From NCBI GenBank assembly GCA_015662615.1, contig DQTU01000290.1, forward strand, positions 1 through 8,767: a stretch of 8,767 bases of DNA. The letters are read 5' to 3'. The notes beneath the pieces are model-generated. The model was not told where the DNA came from and did not search any database. It was given only the letters and a program-made list of their open reading frames with translations. This DNA comes from Campylobacterales bacterium. Lineage in GTDB: Bacteria > Campylobacterota > Campylobacteria > Campylobacterales > QNZT01. The position numbers and the translations under genes were made by a program. This document shows positions 1 through 6,846 of this stretch, piece after piece. Position 1 is the stretch's first letter. Each line of letters opens with the position of its first letter.

Positions 1-999
1 AAACTCTTGGTCTGTCTGCTCTTGAAGCATTGTGTAGGTATAGGACCAAAGTGTAGTTGTGAAAAACCCAACAGCAAACATGCTAAAAAGTGACATGTAA
101 AAATTATGCTCAACCATTGCCCAAAGTATAAATATCACACCTTGCATAAACATGACCCAATGTAGGTTCGTTTTATTTACATATTTTCCTATCAAAAGAG
201 GTCCTACCATAAGAGCCAATGCTCTTGTTGCATTTATCCAACCGATGGCAAGGGGTATCGCTATGACATATTTATAATGAAAGTCCGTCAAGAGATTTAT
301 CAAAGCATCGATAGAGGTAAGTGCAACAACAGCATGAAGCAGCATAAGGTGCAAGATAAGATGATGGTTTTTGATATAGTTAAATCCATTTTTTATCATC
401 TGTATAAATGGTTCAGTTTTTTTCTTTACCTCTTCGATATGGATAGAAGAGAAGAGATAAATACCTATCAAAAAGAAAAATGCATCTATCAAAAAAACAT
501 AATGTGTCCCAAAAAAGTTTGTAGCAATTCCACCAAGAGCCATGCCAAGAGCATACGAAACTGACCATATGATAGAGTGCAGTTCATTTGCCACTCTTAA
601 CTCATCTCCCTTTACGACTTGAGGTAACAGCGACATTTCAGCCGTAAAAAACAAAGACGCAGCAGTCATCCTGATAAAGATAAAAACCATCAATAGCCAT
701 ATATCTGAGATATCAGAGATAAACATATACATCAATGTCATCACGAGTTCAATGCTCATAAGCGTAATCATAAACTTTTTAAACTCCAGCTTATCAACCA
801 ACGAGCCACTAAGCGGAGCTAAAAATATAGCAGGAAGAGCGTAAGTTGCAACAACCATAGCATTTACAATAGGACTCACACCAAACTCTAAGATAAGCGT
901 ATAAATGGCTACATTTGAAAACCATGCCCCAAAATAGACGATAAACTGCACCATGCTAAGTCGTCGAATAACAGGGTTTTTTAGTAGGTTTTTATACAT
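1..999 (-). CDS. MFS transporter, C-terminus cut by the window edge
   Basis: The frame is open for 333 codons from the ATG at 999-997 to the window edge without a stop, so the last 60-90 residues of a usual ~400-residue permease are missing. The product is hydrophobic, with about nine or ten visible membrane segments (for example residues 16-36, 46-66, 76-94, 101-120, 142-160, 166-184, 213-231, 245-270, 280-296, 300-318). A motif-A-like loop (GSLVDKLEFKK, 65-75) follows segment 2. The stretch LPQVVKGDELRVANELHSI (125-143) resembles the MFS_3/EntS-like exporter group, so it is probably an inner-membrane, proton-driven exporter; the substrate cannot be told. The start overlaps the DUF58 stop by 8 bp and has no clear Shine-Dalgarno sequence, so it probably depends on coupled translation as the last visible gene of the bat operon. 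Confidence 0.88.
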   Translation of the reverse strand, partial: MYKNLLKNPVIRRLSMVQFIVYFGAWFSNVAIYTLILEFGVSPIVNAMVVATYALPAIFLAPLSGSLVDKLEFKKFMITLMSIELVMTLMYMFISDISDIWLLMVFIFIRMTAASLFFTAEMSLLPQVVKGDELRVANELHSIIWSVSYALGMALGGIATNFFGTHYVFLIDAFFFLIGIYLFSSIHIEEVKKKTEPFIQMIKNGFNYIKNHHLILHLMLLHAVVALTSIDALINLLTDFHYKYVIAIPLAIGWINATRALALMVGPLLIGKYVNKTNLHWVMFMQGVIFILWAMVEHNFYMSLFSMFAVGFFTTTLWSYTYTMLQEQTDQEF

Positions 1000-1792
1000 T
1001 AGAGAGCTTTACAAAAGCATCTTCATCGGTTACTATCTTTACATAAGAGACACCCAATGCACCTAAATGTTTATAAAGTTTTTGGTCATTTTCTCTATAT
1101 TTCTTAGCATAAGCATCTCTGGCACTTTTTCCAAAATAAAACTCAGAAGATTCTCCACTATCAGGGTCGGTGAATTCTCCATCGCCCAAGATATCTGGAT
1201 TCTCTTCAAAACGCTCTCGGACAATTACGACAAACAACTCATGCCTGCTTGCCAAAAGTGACACATCAATATCTCCTAAAAAATCCCCAACCAAAATTAC
1301 AAAAGATCTCTGTTTTATTTTTAGATTTAAATTTTGCAAATCAACATTTTTTTTATAAAGCTCTACCGCATCTAGTTTATAGATAAAATGTTCAATACTC
1401 TGAAGTTTTTTACTTGGTTGCAGGAAAAGCGTTTCATCATCACTTATCATGACAGGTGTGAGTTTATTTGACATCTTTAAAGCACTAAATCCCAAAAGTG
1501 AACAAACTTCAAGCAAGCACGCTTTTTTATCACGAAAAAGTAAACTTCCACTCATCATAGCACACAAAACAACATTAACTTCACGCTCTTCAAAAAATAT
1601 CTTCACATGAGGTTCACCAGTCTTTGCCGTACTTTTCCAATCTATCTTTCTTGCATCTTCTCCAAGCACATAAGGGGAAAGTTCAGCAAAATCATAACCC
1701 TCTCCTTTTACTTTTGAGAGGTTTGCACCAAAGTTTTCATTAAAGATTCGCTTTTTTGACTTTAAAAGTATGCGCTCTATAGCTCTGATAAT
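992..1792 (-). CDS. DUF58 domain protein (Bat/MoxR-associated), apparent ATT/ATC start
   Basis: This is the DUF58 member of the Bat cluster, a partner of MoxR-type ATPases. The signature is clear: KGEGYDFAEL, then GEDARKIDWKSTAKTGEPHVKIF and EEREVNVV. The only canonical start in frame, GTG at 1669, lies inside that signature (just before LGEDARKIDW) and would delete the conserved KGEGYDF block. The same frame stays open upstream to a stop at 1807-1805, encoding IIRAIERILLKSKKRIFNENF, a plausible DUF58 N-terminus, but it holds no ATG, GTG or TTG. I place the start at ATT (1792-1790), or ATC three bases on, behind AAAGG at 1801-1797. This gives about 266 residues and a 16-bp overlap with batD. 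The usual DxSxS metal motif reads MMSGS, so the MIDAS Asp is absent. There is no signal peptide or clear membrane span, so it is probably cytoplasmic. Identity is firm; the start is inferred. Confidence 0.85.
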   Translation of the reverse strand: MIRAIERILLKSKKRIFNENFGANLSKVKGEGYDFAELSPYVLGEDARKIDWKSTAKTGEPHVKIFFEEREVNVVLCAMMSGSLLFRDKKACLLEVCSLLGFSALKMSNKLTPVMISDDETLFLQPSKKLQSIEHFIYKLDAVELYKKNVDLQNLNLKIKQRSFVILVGDFLGDIDVSLLASRHELFVVIVRERFEENPDILGDGEFTDPDSGESSEFYFGKSARDAYAKKYRENDQKLYKHLGALGVSYVKIVTDEDAFVKLSNV

Positions 1793-2886
1793 GAAGCCTT
1801 TATCTTATTTAGATCACATTTTTTATTATCATAGATAGAGCTTTCGAGTTCATCGATAAATGGTCTGTATCTATTTTCATGCGAGCTTAACAACAGTCTT
1901 AAGAGAGACTTTTCATCTTTGGCATCTTTTATCTTTTTATGCATTGGATTTTGCTGTTTTTTACTCTTTTTTAAATACTGCATCAAGTCTAATTTTGCGA
2001 TGATAAAACCAGACAACATGAGTAAAAAACCATTGAAATAAGGTAACAGACTTTCCCAATCAAACGCAGTTGTTGGATAACTATCTTTTTCATCAAGTAA
2101 ATTATCAACATCTAAGGACGCAACTTTGATATTTTGTTTTGAGATTTTGAGCGTATAATATTTTTTCTTTTTAGGAGAAAAACACTTTATTTCAACGGAG
2201 GGAACTACAAAATCATTTTTGGAAAGAAAAGCGTAATGAAATATATCTTTACCATTTTTGTGCCGCTCTAATTCCAAAAACTGTTCAACACCCTCAATCT
2301 CAGGTAAAAGTGTTTGAAGTTTTGATGGATAACCCTCTCCTTGTAAAGTATAAGTCATATTAAGTTGTTCAAAGCTAGAAATATTAGTTTCCCACACATC
2401 AACATCCAGTTGATAATCTCCAATAAGTGATACACCATCACGAATACTTTGAACCTCAAAAACAAGTGATTCCAACTCTATCTCTGTATCTTTGGTTGCC
2501 ATGGGATTTATCACATCACGATTTCCAGTATAAAACTTATCTACTGCATCATCACTAGCCTCCAAAACTTTAAAATCAAAATCAAGTTGAATTTTGCCAC
2601 TTTTTAGAGGATATAACCTATATTTATAAACTGTTTTACTCTCATGATAACTCTTTTTAGTATCTGTTTTTCCAACGATATGAAGCTCAAAATCTTTGCT
2701 ATTGTGAGGTATTAACTCAAAAAACATAACCGCACTTTTATCAAGTTGCGTCGCTACAAATTCTATCTCAACCGCCTCTTTTACAAAAGGTTTATGGTTG
2801 CTCACTTTAAAACTGTAATCAACCAAAGACGAGCCAAAAAGAGATACTGTGAAAAACAGTATCAAACTACCAAGGGTTTTTTTCAC
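1777..2886 (-). CDS. batD: BatD-like membrane-anchored protein
   Basis: The protein has 369 residues and begins with an N-terminal signal sequence (MKKTLGSLILFFTVSLFG, about 1-19). A beta-rich extracytoplasmic region (about 21-255) contains BatD-like features: the opening VSNHKPFVKEAVEIEF, a central LKSGKIQLDF strand pair, and a second repeat with QGEGYPSKLQTLLPEIEGVEQF (182-203). One membrane span follows at about 281-300, then a short basic cytoplasmic tail. BatD proteins accompany BatA and BatB in aerotolerance-type operons and are thought to form part of an envelope complex; the exact role is unknown. The start codon is GTG, supported by AAGGA at 2898-2894. The gene starts 20 bp inside the upstream batB-batC gene and its TAG lies within the DUF58 N-terminal coding region, so all three are probably co-translated. 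BatD families diverge strongly, so the assignment rests on topology and context as well as sequence. Confidence 0.82.
   Translation of the reverse strand: MKKTLGSLILFFTVSLFGSSLVDYSFKVSNHKPFVKEAVEIEFVATQLDKSAVMFFELIPHNSKDFELHIVGKTDTKKSYHESKTVYKYRLYPLKSGKIQLDFDFKVLEASDDAVDKFYTGNRDVINPMATKDTEIELESLVFEVQSIRDGVSLIGDYQLDVDVWETNISSFEQLNMTYTLQGEGYPSKLQTLLPEIEGVEQFLELERHKNGKDIFHYAFLSKNDFVVPSVEIKCFSPKKKKYYTLKISKQNIKVASLDVDNLLDEKDSYPTTAFDWESLLPYFNGFLLMLSGFIIAKLDLMQYLKKSKKQQNPMHKKIKDAKDEKSLLRLLLSSHENRYRPFIDELESSIYDNKKCDLNKIKASLSEL
1797..1801 (-). promoter_or_regulatory. Candidate Shine-Dalgarno AAAGG for the DUF58 gene
   Basis: The minus strand reads AAAGG, CTTC, ATT, ATC inside the 3' end of batD. The spacing is 4 nt to ATT and 7 nt to ATC. 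It is the best ribosome-binding sequence near the conserved DUF58 N-terminus and is the reason for placing the start there rather than at the internal GTG (1669). Confidence 0.45.
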
Positions 2887-4327
2887 TGATATATCCTTTA
2901 TTAATTAACTCATATGCTTTGAATCCCATCGGACGCGTAAGCTTTGATGGATGAGATTTTTTCGAACTGCTTTTTGTTTTACTGCTTTGCCCAAAAGCTT
3001 TGCTCCCTACTCCACTCTTGGTTGAGTTTTTACTACCTTTTGGCTCACTTTTTTGCTTTTTTGAACCTTGTGGCGTATTATCTTTGGCTTTGTCCTCACT
3101 CTTAAAAGTTGGAAAATCTCGCCGTTGTTTTTGAATTTTATGGGCTATTAATTTAAGATTATACACTATATCTTTATCATTTCCAAAAGCAAGGGATTTT
3201 TGGTAATAGCGTTTAGCTCTGTCATACTCTTTTAGTTTTGCACTACAATTTCCAAGCTTGTAAAGGATTGTTTTTTTCAGTTTTGGGTTGGATGAAGAGA
3301 GAGAGGCATAAAGTGATTTCGCTTTTTTGAAATTTCCAACTTGATAATAGCTATTGGCAAGATTCATCTGGCTTTGCATGGTTTTATGTTCAATTTTTTT
3401 AAAATTTTGTATGGCTCTTTTATAAGAACCCTCATGGTAACTCTCATTTGCCACAGAGATATAATACCAATCCAACATACTTGCATCTGCTGAAAGAGTC
3501 AAAAACGGAATAAGTGCTAAAATCTTTTTAGGAATGGAGATAAAATAAAATAAAAATAGAGCCGTAGCCAAAATAAGAGGTAGCAAAAAAAGCTCTTTAT
3601 ATCCAATTTTCTCTTTTTGGATACCCTCACTTTTACCGATAAAATCCAACGACAAATCTACCTCATCATAAGGCATATAAATTTCAGCAATAGTTTTAAG
3701 CTTTGGATTAAGCCTAGAGATGACTAAATTTCCTTCACTATCTTTTATCTTTTTTCCATAAGTATCTTCAAGTGTACTCCCATGTGAACTTGCCATGCCA
3801 ACTACAAAAACTTGTATATCTTTTGGAATATTTATATGTAAGTCGTCTCCACCATCTGTAAAGAGAAGAAGGTTTTTTACAGGAGTTTTAATCTTGGAAA
3901 TTCGTTCAAAAAGTGTTTTAAAATCTGTACCATGTGTTAAAATATTATCAACTTTCAAAGAGTGCAGTGCTGCTAAAAGAAGCTTATGGTCAGTTGTTGC
4001 AGGAGATAAGATAAGTGGATTTGTTGTAAATGCAAAAAGAGAATATTTATCATTTTTATTGTTTTGTAGTATCTGCTCTATCAACTCTTTTGCGTAATCT
4101 AGACGGGTTGGTTTTATATCATCAGCTCGCATGGAGTAAGAGACATCAAGAGCGATAATAATCTCTTTTGCATCAAGTGTTTCATCTACTTTTTGCTCCG
4201 TCAAAACAGGTCGGGAAAGGGCAACTATCATCAAAGCCAAAGATAGGTAAAGCATCCAGCTACGCTTAGTAAAAAGCCAAAATAGTGCCAAAAAAAGGAT
4301 TAAAAACTGAGGATAAAGAAGACTCAT
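2867..4327 (-). CDS. batB: BatB-BatC fusion: VWA domain plus TPR repeats
   Basis: The protein has 486 residues. Two N-terminal membrane segments (about 5-20 and 24-40) precede a von Willebrand A domain (about 55-230) with a complete MIDAS: DVSYS at 61-65, Thr134 in THGTD, and Asp158 in FTDGGDD. Two more hydrophobic segments (about 246-264 and 268-282) follow, then about three TPR units (about 288-316, 319-346, 353-382; for example YKLGNCSAKLKEYDRAKRYYQKSLA). A Lys/Ser-rich low-complexity stretch (about 405-462) leads to the compact tail GFKAYELINKGYISEKNPW. Other lineages often encode the VWA part (BatB) and TPR part (BatC) separately; here they are one chain. The VWA domain probably binds partners through its metal, and the TPR part is a scaffold. 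The ATG overlaps the batA stop as ATGA, with AAGG six bases upstream of the start. Confidence 0.9.
   Translation of the reverse strand: MSLLYPQFLILFLALFWLFTKRSWMLYLSLALMIVALSRPVLTEQKVDETLDAKEIIIALDVSYSMRADDIKPTRLDYAKELIEQILQNNKNDKYSLFAFTTNPLILSPATTDHKLLLAALHSLKVDNILTHGTDFKTLFERISKIKTPVKNLLLFTDGGDDLHINIPKDIQVFVVGMASSHGSTLEDTYGKKIKDSEGNLVISRLNPKLKTIAEIYMPYDEVDLSLDFIGKSEGIQKEKIGYKELFLLPLILATALFLFYFISIPKKILALIPFLTLSADASMLDWYYISVANESYHEGSYKRAIQNFKKIEHKTMQSQMNLANSYYQVGNFKKAKSLYASLSSSNPKLKKTILYKLGNCSAKLKEYDRAKRYYQKSLAFGNDKDIVYNLKLIAHKIQKQRRDFPTFKSEDKAKDNTPQGSKKQKSEPKGSKNSTKSGVGSKAFGQSSKTKSSSKKSHPSKLTRPMGFKAYELINKGYISEKNPW
2894..2898 (-). promoter_or_regulatory. Shine-Dalgarno AAGGA fixing the GTG start of batD
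   Basis: The minus strand has AAGGA followed by seven bases and GTG (2886-2884), inside the last codons of batB-batC. No nearby ATG would keep the signal peptide, so this site supports the GTG start and the 20-bp overlap. Confidence 0.6.
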
Positions 4328-5229
4328 ACTTTACCTTCATTTCTTGCCAAAAGCCAAAACAGTAAAAATACGGTTAAAAATAATGGATAGGTAAAAAGTG
4401 ATTTTTTATTGAGATACTGTTCACTTCTTATATTACTTGGATGAAGGGTATCTATCTCTTCATAAACTTCTTGTAACTCTTCTGCATTTTTTGCTGAAAA
4501 ACTTTTTCCAAAAGTCTCGGACGATATCTTTTGTAAAAGTGATGCATCAAAATCTTTTTCACTACCAAGACCAATCGTATAAATTTTTATACCCTCTTTA
4601 ACAGCTCGTTCAACCGCTTCTTTAACAGATATCACTCCACTATTATTTATACCATCGGTAATAAGTATAATAATTCTATTTTCCGCCTCTGCAAAATTTA
4701 GCGTAACAATACTCTGCTCTATCGCATCTCCAATCGCCGTATTTTTCCCCGCTATCTCAACTTCTAACATTCCCAAAAGCTCTTTCAAGCTCTCATGGTC
4801 ATAAGTTACAGGAGAGGCAGAAAAGGCAAATGTTCCAAACACAACTACACCGATATTGTCACTCACTCTTGTATCTATAAAAGCACTCATAATTTCTTGG
4901 GATAGCTCAAACTTACTTTTATCCTCATTTAGCTGACTAAAACCACTCTCACGCATAGAACCACTCGTGTCAAGTGCCAAGACAATATCTCGTCCATGTT
5001 TTTTTGAAGGAATGATAGCATCATATCCGATAGGTAAAGTAAGAGCGATAACGGCAAGGATGAAAATTGCTATTTTTAAAAGGGTTTGAAGATTTGTAAA
5101 TCGGTTTTTTTTAGGAATCCACTCTAGTTTTGGAAGATACTCTCTTACTCTATGTTTTTTACAATATATAAAACATAGAGTAAGAGGAAGTAGCAATAAA
5201 AAGTAGGGATACTGGAGTGTATAGTGCAT
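4324..5229 (-). CDS. batA: BatA, membrane-anchored VWA protein
   Basis: The protein has 301 residues, normal for BatA (about 300-330). Membrane segments lie at about 8-23 and 48-67, followed by a VWA domain (about 80-265) and a C-terminal span (about 279-296). The MIDAS is complete: DTSGS at 87-91, Thr164 in GKNTAIGDAI, and Asp192 in LITDGINN. In this family the metal site mediates protein contacts; BatA is expected to act with BatB and a MoxR ATPase at the cytoplasmic membrane. It is the first gene of the operon and shares a 4-bp ATGA overlap with batB. No Shine-Dalgarno sequence precedes the ATG (the bases are ATAATCTCCT). An extended -10 box ends only five bases before the ATG, which suggests a leaderless mRNA. 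Confidence 0.92.
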   Translation of the reverse strand: MHYTLQYPYFLLLLPLTLCFIYCKKHRVREYLPKLEWIPKKNRFTNLQTLLKIAIFILAVIALTLPIGYDAIIPSKKHGRDIVLALDTSGSMRESGFSQLNEDKSKFELSQEIMSAFIDTRVSDNIGVVVFGTFAFSASPVTYDHESLKELLGMLEVEIAGKNTAIGDAIEQSIVTLNFAEAENRIIILITDGINNSGVISVKEAVERAVKEGIKIYTIGLGSEKDFDASLLQKISSETFGKSFSAKNAEELQEVYEEIDTLHPSNIRSEQYLNKKSLFTYPLFLTVFLLFWLLARNEGKV

Positions 5230-5234
5230 AGGAG

Positions 5235-5243
5235 ATTATATCA
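5235..5243 (-). promoter_or_regulatory. Extended -10 promoter box for the bat operon
   Basis: The minus strand reads TGATATAAT, a perfect extended -10 (TG-n-TATAAT). The hexamer occupies 5240-5235. Transcription usually starts six or seven bases after the hexamer, which here falls on or beside the A of the batA ATG (5229). No good -35 is seen; Campylobacterota sigma-70 promoters commonly lack one. The box coincides with the right arm of the palindrome at 5236-5269. Confidence 0.55.
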
Positions 5244-5269
5244 AAAAGTTATATAACCTTTTGATATAA
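5236..5269. repeat. 34-bp near-perfect palindrome upstream of batA, possible operator
   Basis: The two halves are reverse complements around 5252/5253, with one mismatched pair (5247/5258). The outer arms read TTATATCAAAA and its complement. It fills most of the 47-bp gap between the SGNH lipoprotein stop and batA and overlaps the proposed -10 box, the placement of an operator for a dimeric repressor. It could instead form an RNA hairpin ending the SGNH transcript, but the stem is AT-rich and no U-run follows on the minus strand. Confidence 0.6.
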
Positions 5270-5276
5270 ATCTGAA

Positions 5277-6689
5277 TTATTTTGTTTTTAAAACATCCGT
5301 TATAGCTTCACCAAAAAGTCTATAGCCATTCTCTTCATTTGGATGAGTGTTATCACCATATGACCACCTGCTAGCCGAATTAGGACTGTTATCAACTCCT
5401 GAATTAAAGGCTTTTACTTTATTAAAAAAGTCAAAGAACATCCAACCATTCTCATCTGCCATGATTTTTCCTTTTTCCCTATATCCCATGAGTTTCCGTT
5501 GATCTAAATTTGGTACACCACATGTACCAATGCCAACTTGAACATTCCGACCTGAAGTAACTCTATCAATCACTGTTTGAACATTTGTTTCCCATTTACT
5601 TATTCGCTTGATAACACATTTAGGAGCAACATGATCTGGTACATCTGTTGTCAAAGTGATTGTTTTTGAATTTGAATTTTGCGCCACAATAGCAACCGCC
5701 ACACTTCCAATATTACCAGTATATGTTCCCATAACAACAACATCACCAGCTTGTACACTTACTGGACTTGCTAGCTGTATTTTCTTTGAAGAAGCACCTA
5801 ATGAAAAGTCTGTAGAATTTCTTAAAATCCACTCGTTGGTAGTTGCTTCTTCATTAGCTTGTTCCCATGCCCAAGTGCCGGCATCATTAGTAGATGACTC
5901 AAAAATAAAGAGATCTGGATCAAAATCGACAATCTCATCTGTTGTAGTATCTGGAAACCATGCTGGTTCTCCTAAAATTGTAGATGCTGCATAACCGCCT
6001 ATTCCAGCATTTTGAAAATAGTACATATGATTTGTTATAAAATTTAGATGAAGTTTTCCGCTTTTTACTGTCAAGTTAAAATCATGCTCTCTATTTTCAA
6101 GGTTTTTGCAAATCTTTGCAACTGACCGTGGTTCTGTCTCTCTAAAACTTCTAACATTACCTGTTGCTGAATCTACTTCATTATCTGGACTAATAACTTT
6201 CACAGGTTTAAAACTACCTTGTATCGTATAACTGCCGCAAACATTTCCATCAACTTCCATCTCAACAACTGTATCAACACCTGAACCAGCAAAAACAATG
6301 CTTACATCTTCTGAAGCTTTCAATTTCCCACTTATTACACTACCGGCATTATACACATATAACTCGCCTTTGTAACTCATAAGATCAGAAATTGTGCTAG
6401 CTGGAGTTGGTAATTCTCCGGGTCCTATACTGTCAGCAACATCTTCTCTAAAATACTTTATAACTTCTCCAACATATGACTTTTCGCCAAGATAACCCTT
6501 TCCCCAAGTTATAGAGCTTCCTGCTATTGAGATACGATTGTATTTAAAAGTTTTTCCTGCTGGTAGTTGATCTTCCTTATCGTTATCATCATTATTACCA
6601 GCACTAGTACCACCACTACCACAGCCTTGAAAAAATAGAGCAGAACTTATAGTTAAAACATACATACTTTTCTTGAAATTAATTTTCAT
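5277..6689 (-). CDS. SGNH/GDSL-family hydrolase lipoprotein
   Basis: Counting from the ATG at 6689, the protein has 470 residues. A lipoprotein signal ends in SALFFQGC, with the lipidated Cys at 23, followed by a Gly/Asn/Asp-rich linker. SGNH blocks are visible: block I IAGSSITWG (candidate nucleophile Ser59; the usual Asp of GDS is Ser), block II GIGGYAAS (about 229-236), block III ESSTNDAG (Asn268) and block V YGDNTHPN (Asp446, His449). Long insertions separate them: a beta-rich segment between I and II (about 110-215) and another between III and V (about 286-362). The family hydrolyses esters such as acyl or acetyl groups on lipids or sugars; the substrate is unknown. It probably acts on the outer membrane or in the periplasm. 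A GTG four codons upstream (6701) is possible, but ATG fits the GTGAG-like ribosome site and a normal signal length better. Confidence 0.8.
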   Translation of the reverse strand: MKINFKKSMYVLTISSALFFQGCGSGGTSAGNNDDNDKEDQLPAGKTFKYNRISIAGSSITWGKGYLGEKSYVGEVIKYFREDVADSIGPGELPTPASTISDLMSYKGELYVYNAGSVISGKLKASEDVSIVFAGSGVDTVVEMEVDGNVCGSYTIQGSFKPVKVISPDNEVDSATGNVRSFRETEPRSVAKICKNLENREHDFNLTVKSGKLHLNFITNHMYYFQNAGIGGYAASTILGEPAWFPDTTTDEIVDFDPDLFIFESSTNDAGTWAWEQANEEATTNEWILRNSTDFSLGASSKKIQLASPVSVQAGDVVVMGTYTGNIGSVAVAIVAQNSNSKTITLTTDVPDHVAPKCVIKRISKWETNVQTVIDRVTSGRNVQVGIGTCGVPNLDQRKLMGYREKGKIMADENGWMFFDFFNKVKAFNSGVDNSPNSASRWSYGDNTHPNEENGYRLFGEAITDVLKTK

Positions 6690-6721
6690 CTTATATCTCA
6701 CTTAAAATTTGATTTTTATCA

Positions 6722-6730
6722 ATTGTAACA
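6722..6730 (-). promoter_or_regulatory. Extended -10 box for the SGNH lipoprotein gene
   Basis: The minus strand reads TGTTACAAT, an extended -10 (TG-n-TACAAT). Transcription would begin near 6715, giving a leader of about 25 bases before the ATG at 6689. It lies in the AT-rich divergent region 6690-6846, which holds no gene. Confidence 0.45.
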
Positions 6731-6813
6731 TAAAATCGTCTAAAACCATAGTTTATCAAATTAAAAAATATTAATTTAAATAATTTAACTTATTCAAACA
6801 TTTATCATCATCT

Positions 6814-6822
6814 TGCTACAAT
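6814..6822 (+). promoter_or_regulatory. Extended -10 box for the EamA permease gene
   Basis: The plus strand reads TGCTACAAT (TG-n-TACAAT). A start near 6829 would leave a leader of about 18 bases containing AAGGAG at 6837-6842. It has the same form as the divergent box at 6722-6730. Confidence 0.5.
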
Positions 6823-6836
6823 CCCACTCTTTAAAA

Positions 6837-6842
6837 AAGGAG
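6837..6842 (+). promoter_or_regulatory. Shine-Dalgarno AAGGAG supporting the GTG start of the EamA gene
   Basis: AAGGAG lies four bases before GTG at 6847. The first ATG in frame is ten codons further on, inside the first membrane segment, so the GTG start is preferred. Confidence 0.6.
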
Positions 6843-6846
6843 TGTT

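Noticed and set aside
9..20. 12-bp sequence GGTCTGTCTGCT also found at 8650-8661
   Set aside because: Both copies code for a Gln-Thr-Asp stretch (EQTDQ and KQTDP) in unrelated proteins, so this is a chance match and not a direct repeat or attachment site.
277..564. Plus-strand open frame of 95 codons
   Set aside because: It lies antisense inside the MFS transporter frame, which is open across the whole region and encodes clear membrane segments; the plus-strand product has no recognisable features.
1667..1669. GTG as the start of the DUF58 protein
   Set aside because: It falls within the conserved signature and would remove the KGEGYDF block encoded by the same open frame upstream.
3795..4097. 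Plus-strand open frame of 100 codons
   Set aside because: It is a shadow of the batB VWA domain on the other strand, whose MIDAS motifs are intact.
5656..5994. Plus-strand open frame of 112 codons
   Set aside because: It is antisense to the SGNH lipoprotein; its composition reflects the reverse of that gene.
6699..6701. GTG as the start of the SGNH lipoprotein
   Set aside because: No ribosome site precedes it, and the ATG four codons later has a GTGAG-like site and gives a signal peptide of usual length; it remains possible.
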